Assembly (NCBI GenBank): GCA_016793415.1
Contig: JAEUMC010000986.1
Span: forward strand, 1 to 7,541
Length of the DNA stretch: 7,541 bases
Source: Devosia sp.
Lineage (GTDB): Bacteria; Pseudomonadota; Alphaproteobacteria; Rhizobiales; Devosiaceae
Reading direction: 5' to 3'
The position numbers were made by a program, and so were the translations under genes. Positions 6,275 to 7,541 of this stretch are shown one piece after another. Under the pieces are notes generated by a model, which was given only the letters and a program-made list of their open reading frames with translations, did no database searches and had not been told where the DNA came from. Each line of letters begins with the position of its first letter. Position 1 is the stretch's first letter.

Positions 6275-6291
6275 AAGTGGTCTGACCACTT
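6275..6291. promoter_or_regulatory. FadR-family operator, perfect 17-bp palindrome
   Basis: AAGTGGTC-T-GACCACTT is a perfect inverted repeat around a single central T. Its core TGGTCTGACCA matches the TGGTnnnACCA pattern known for FadR-subgroup GntR regulators, whose gene lies next to it. It sits directly beside the -35 hexamer of the rightward promoter and covers the expected transcription start of the leftward promoter. Binding would be expected to block the leftward operon (autorepression) and to interfere with, or possibly assist, polymerase at the rightward promoter. Confidence 0.85.
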
Positions 6292-6321
6292 CTTGACCTA
6301 GCAGTGGCCTCGGTGCTAGTC
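6292..6321 (+). promoter_or_regulatory. Putative sigma-70 promoter for the dehydratase gene
   Basis: CTTGAC (6292-6297) is a perfect alphaproteobacterial -35 hexamer. CTAGTC (6316-6321) after 18 bases is a partial -10 match to CTATAT. The -35 abuts the operator. Transcription would start near 6328, leaving a leader of about 50 bases. The -10 is imperfect, so the start site is tentative. Confidence 0.5.
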
Positions 6322-6324
6322 AAC
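6296..6324 (-). promoter_or_regulatory. Putative sigma-70 promoter for the regulator-led operon
   Basis: Read on the minus strand, GTTGAC (6319-6324) and CTAGGT (6296-6301) are spaced 17 bases apart, a good fit to the CTTGAC-N17-CTATAT pattern known from Sinorhizobium. Transcription would start near 6289, inside the operator. The two promoters occupy the same 33 bases in opposite directions. Confidence 0.5.
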
Positions 6325-6363
6325 GCCAAGCAGAGCCGAGCCCGGGGCAACGGGCCGCTAAGG

Positions 6364-6369
6364 GGAGGT
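6364..6369 (+). promoter_or_regulatory. Shine-Dalgarno GGAGGT of the dehydratase gene
   Basis: A near-ideal anti-SD match eight bases before the ATG at 6378. It confirms this start and suggests strong translation. Confidence 0.8.
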
Positions 6370-6377
6370 AAGCCGCC

Positions 6378-7505
6378 ATGCGCGTCGGTCAGATCACCAG
6401 CCACGTGATCCGCTATGCCGACACCAACGACCACGGGAACCTCCGCCAGACGGTGCTGGTCAGGGTCGAGACGGTGGATGGCGCGGTCGGCTGGGGCGAG
6501 GGCATCGCCATGTGGCCGGAAGCCTGCTGGGCGACCAAGACCTTGATCGATAGCGGCTTCGGGCCACTGCTCAAGGATGCCGGCGAGCTCAGCATTGCCG
6601 AGGCCTGGGAGAAGATGCGCGCGCATGCCTGGTGGTACGGCGAGGGCGGCATTGCCTGCTTCGCCTACTCGGCGCTCGACATGGCGCTGTGGGATATCGA
6701 GGGCAAGCTCCAGGGCAAGCCGCTCTACGAACTGCTCGGCGGCAAGGTGCAGGACTCCCTGCCGGCCTATTCCTCCAGCCACGTCAACAAGGCGACACGG
6801 GCCCTCTGCGTCGAGGAGATCGTCGGTTACCAGGCAGCAGGCTATCGCGGCGCCAAGCTCGGCTTCGGCAAGCGCGGGCTCTCCAATATCGGGCAGGATC
6901 CGGACAACGATGTCGCCTTCGTGCGCGAGTTGCGGGAAGCGCTGGGGCCGGATTTCGAGATCATCGTCGATGTCGGCAATGGGGTGAAATGGGACCGCGA
7001 CACCGGCATCGCCACCACCAGGCGAATGGCCGAGTCCGATATCGGCTGGATCGAGGAGCCGTTCTATCCGACGCGGATCGACGACTACCGGGCGCTGAAG
7101 CAGGCGCTGCCTAACATGCCGATCGGTACCGGCGAACGCGAGTTCACGGTGACCGGCTACCAGCGGCTGATCGAGACCGGCACCGTCGACGTGCTGGGAG
7201 TCGATCCGTCGCGCGCCGAGGGGGTCACCGGGTTTTCGAAGATCGACAAGCTCTGCGGCGTGGCTGGGATCACCATCAATGCCCATGCCTGGAGCACGGC
7301 GATCCTCAGCGCGGCGAGCCTCCATCTGTCGCTCTGCTCGCCCAATGCACGGCTGTTCGAGTTCAAGCCGATCCCGGTGGTGGTGCAGACCGACCTCGTC
7401 GATGAACCGATCCGCCAACGGGCTGGGCAGGCGTTTGCACCGACGCGTCCGGGGCTGGGCATCGAGGTGGATGAGGCGGTGGTGAAGGCGTTGAGCCTTG
7501 GGTAG
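6378..7505 (+). CDS. Enolase-superfamily acid-sugar dehydratase (mandelate racemase subgroup)
   Basis: Mg2+-dependent enzyme of the mandelate racemase/muconate lactonizing group, 375 aa, normal length. The N-terminal capping domain spans about residues 1-125, with substrate-contacting loops near 15-24 (DTNDHGNLRQ) and 40-48. The TIM barrel shows metal ligands D198 (IVDVGNG), E226 (WIEEP) and E253 (GTGE), plus the general-base dyad D276 (GVDPSRAEG) and H303 (INAHAW). At the opposite catalytic position the usual KxK motif reads KLG: K160 is kept but the second Lys is Gly162, so catalysis may rest mainly on the His-Asp dyad. The expected reaction is removal of the 2-proton and 3-hydroxyl of an aldonate to give a 2-keto-3-deoxy acid; racemase or cycloisomerase activity is also possible. 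It is transcribed divergently from the catabolic operon through a shared FadR-type operator. The specific substrate is not recognisable. Confidence 0.92.
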   Translation: MRVGQITSHVIRYADTNDHGNLRQTVLVRVETVDGAVGWGEGIAMWPEACWATKTLIDSGFGPLLKDAGELSIAEAWEKMRAHAWWYGEGGIACFAYSALDMALWDIEGKLQGKPLYELLGGKVQDSLPAYSSSHVNKATRALCVEEIVGYQAAGYRGAKLGFGKRGLSNIGQDPDNDVAFVRELREALGPDFEIIVDVGNGVKWDRDTGIATTRRMAESDIGWIEEPFYPTRIDDYRALKQALPNMPIGTGEREFTVTGYQRLIETGTVDVLGVDPSRAEGVTGFSKIDKLCGVAGITINAHAWSTAILSAASLHLSLCSPNARLFEFKPIPVVVQTDLVDEPIRQRAGQAFAPTRPGLGIEVDEAVVKALSLG

Positions 7506-7516
7506 CCACCGGGCTC

Positions 7517-7541
7517 ACAGTGGTCCTCCCCCGCGGGGCGG
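7517..7541. repeat. Start of another GC-rich hairpin repeat, cut by the window edge
   Basis: After the dehydratase stop, TGGTCCTCCCCCGC followed by GGGGCGG resembles the right arm of the 1064-1304 repeat (TGGTCCCCCCTCCCCCGC, 1257-1274). CCCCGCGGGG (7529-7538) is a perfect palindrome that may form the foot of a longer stem. It is probably a further member of the same repeat family acting as a terminator, but it is incomplete here. Confidence 0.35.

Noticed and set aside
6150..7418. 422-codon open frame on the minus strand opposite the dehydratase
   Set aside because: It is opposite a gene with all enolase-superfamily ligands and a strong ribosome site, and runs through the promoter/operator region into the regulator. 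The composition is typical of an antisense frame of a GC-rich gene and no family motif is visible.

Overview
The window is GC-rich, densely coding DNA that looks like an alphaproteobacterium. A member of the Hyphomicrobiales such as Devosia or a rhizobial relative would fit. The pointers are the GC-rich codon use, promoter hexamers resembling the Sinorhizobium-type CTTGAC-N17-CTATAT pattern, GC-rich mosaic hairpin repeats between genes, and the sugar-catabolism gene content. The genus is an inference. No rRNA, tRNA, CRISPR array or transposase is visible.

Layout. (1) Positions 1-1055, plus strand: the last codons of an upstream gene, probably a sugar ABC transporter ATPase, followed by an RbsC-type sugar ABC permease. 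(2) Positions 1056-1301: a non-coding gap between convergent genes, filled by an inverted pair of GC-rich double-hairpin repeats. (3) Positions 1302-6252, minus strand: a tightly packed six-gene operon. In transcription order it encodes a FadR-type GntR regulator, an acetoacetate-decarboxylase-like protein, a Gfo/Idh/MocA oxidoreductase, a sugar-phosphate isomerase/epimerase-type TIM barrel, and two short-chain dehydrogenases (SDRs). Four of the five junctions are 4-base ATGA/GTGA overlaps; the fifth is a 23-base gap before a TTG start with a strong Shine-Dalgarno. (4) Positions 6253-6377: the divergent control region. It holds a perfect 17-bp FadR-type palindrome and two overlapping face-to-face promoters. 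(5) Positions 6378-7505, plus strand: an enolase-superfamily (mandelate racemase subgroup) acid-sugar dehydratase. (6) The last 36 bases appear to begin another GC-rich hairpin repeat.

Together this reads as a regulated uptake and breakdown locus for a sugar or sugar acid. The permease brings in the substrate. Gfo/Idh, SDR and TIM-barrel enzymes oxidise or isomerise it. The enolase-family enzyme would dehydrate an aldonate to a 2-keto-3-deoxy acid, and an SDR could oxidise that again. The usual last enzyme of such pathways (a KDPG/HpcH-type aldolase or an FAH-family hydrolase) is not in the window. In its place is an acetoacetate-decarboxylase-fold protein that keeps the Schiff-base lysine but appears to lack two of the classical decarboxylase active-site residues. 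It is the best candidate for an undescribed step. The substrate cannot be read from the sequence.
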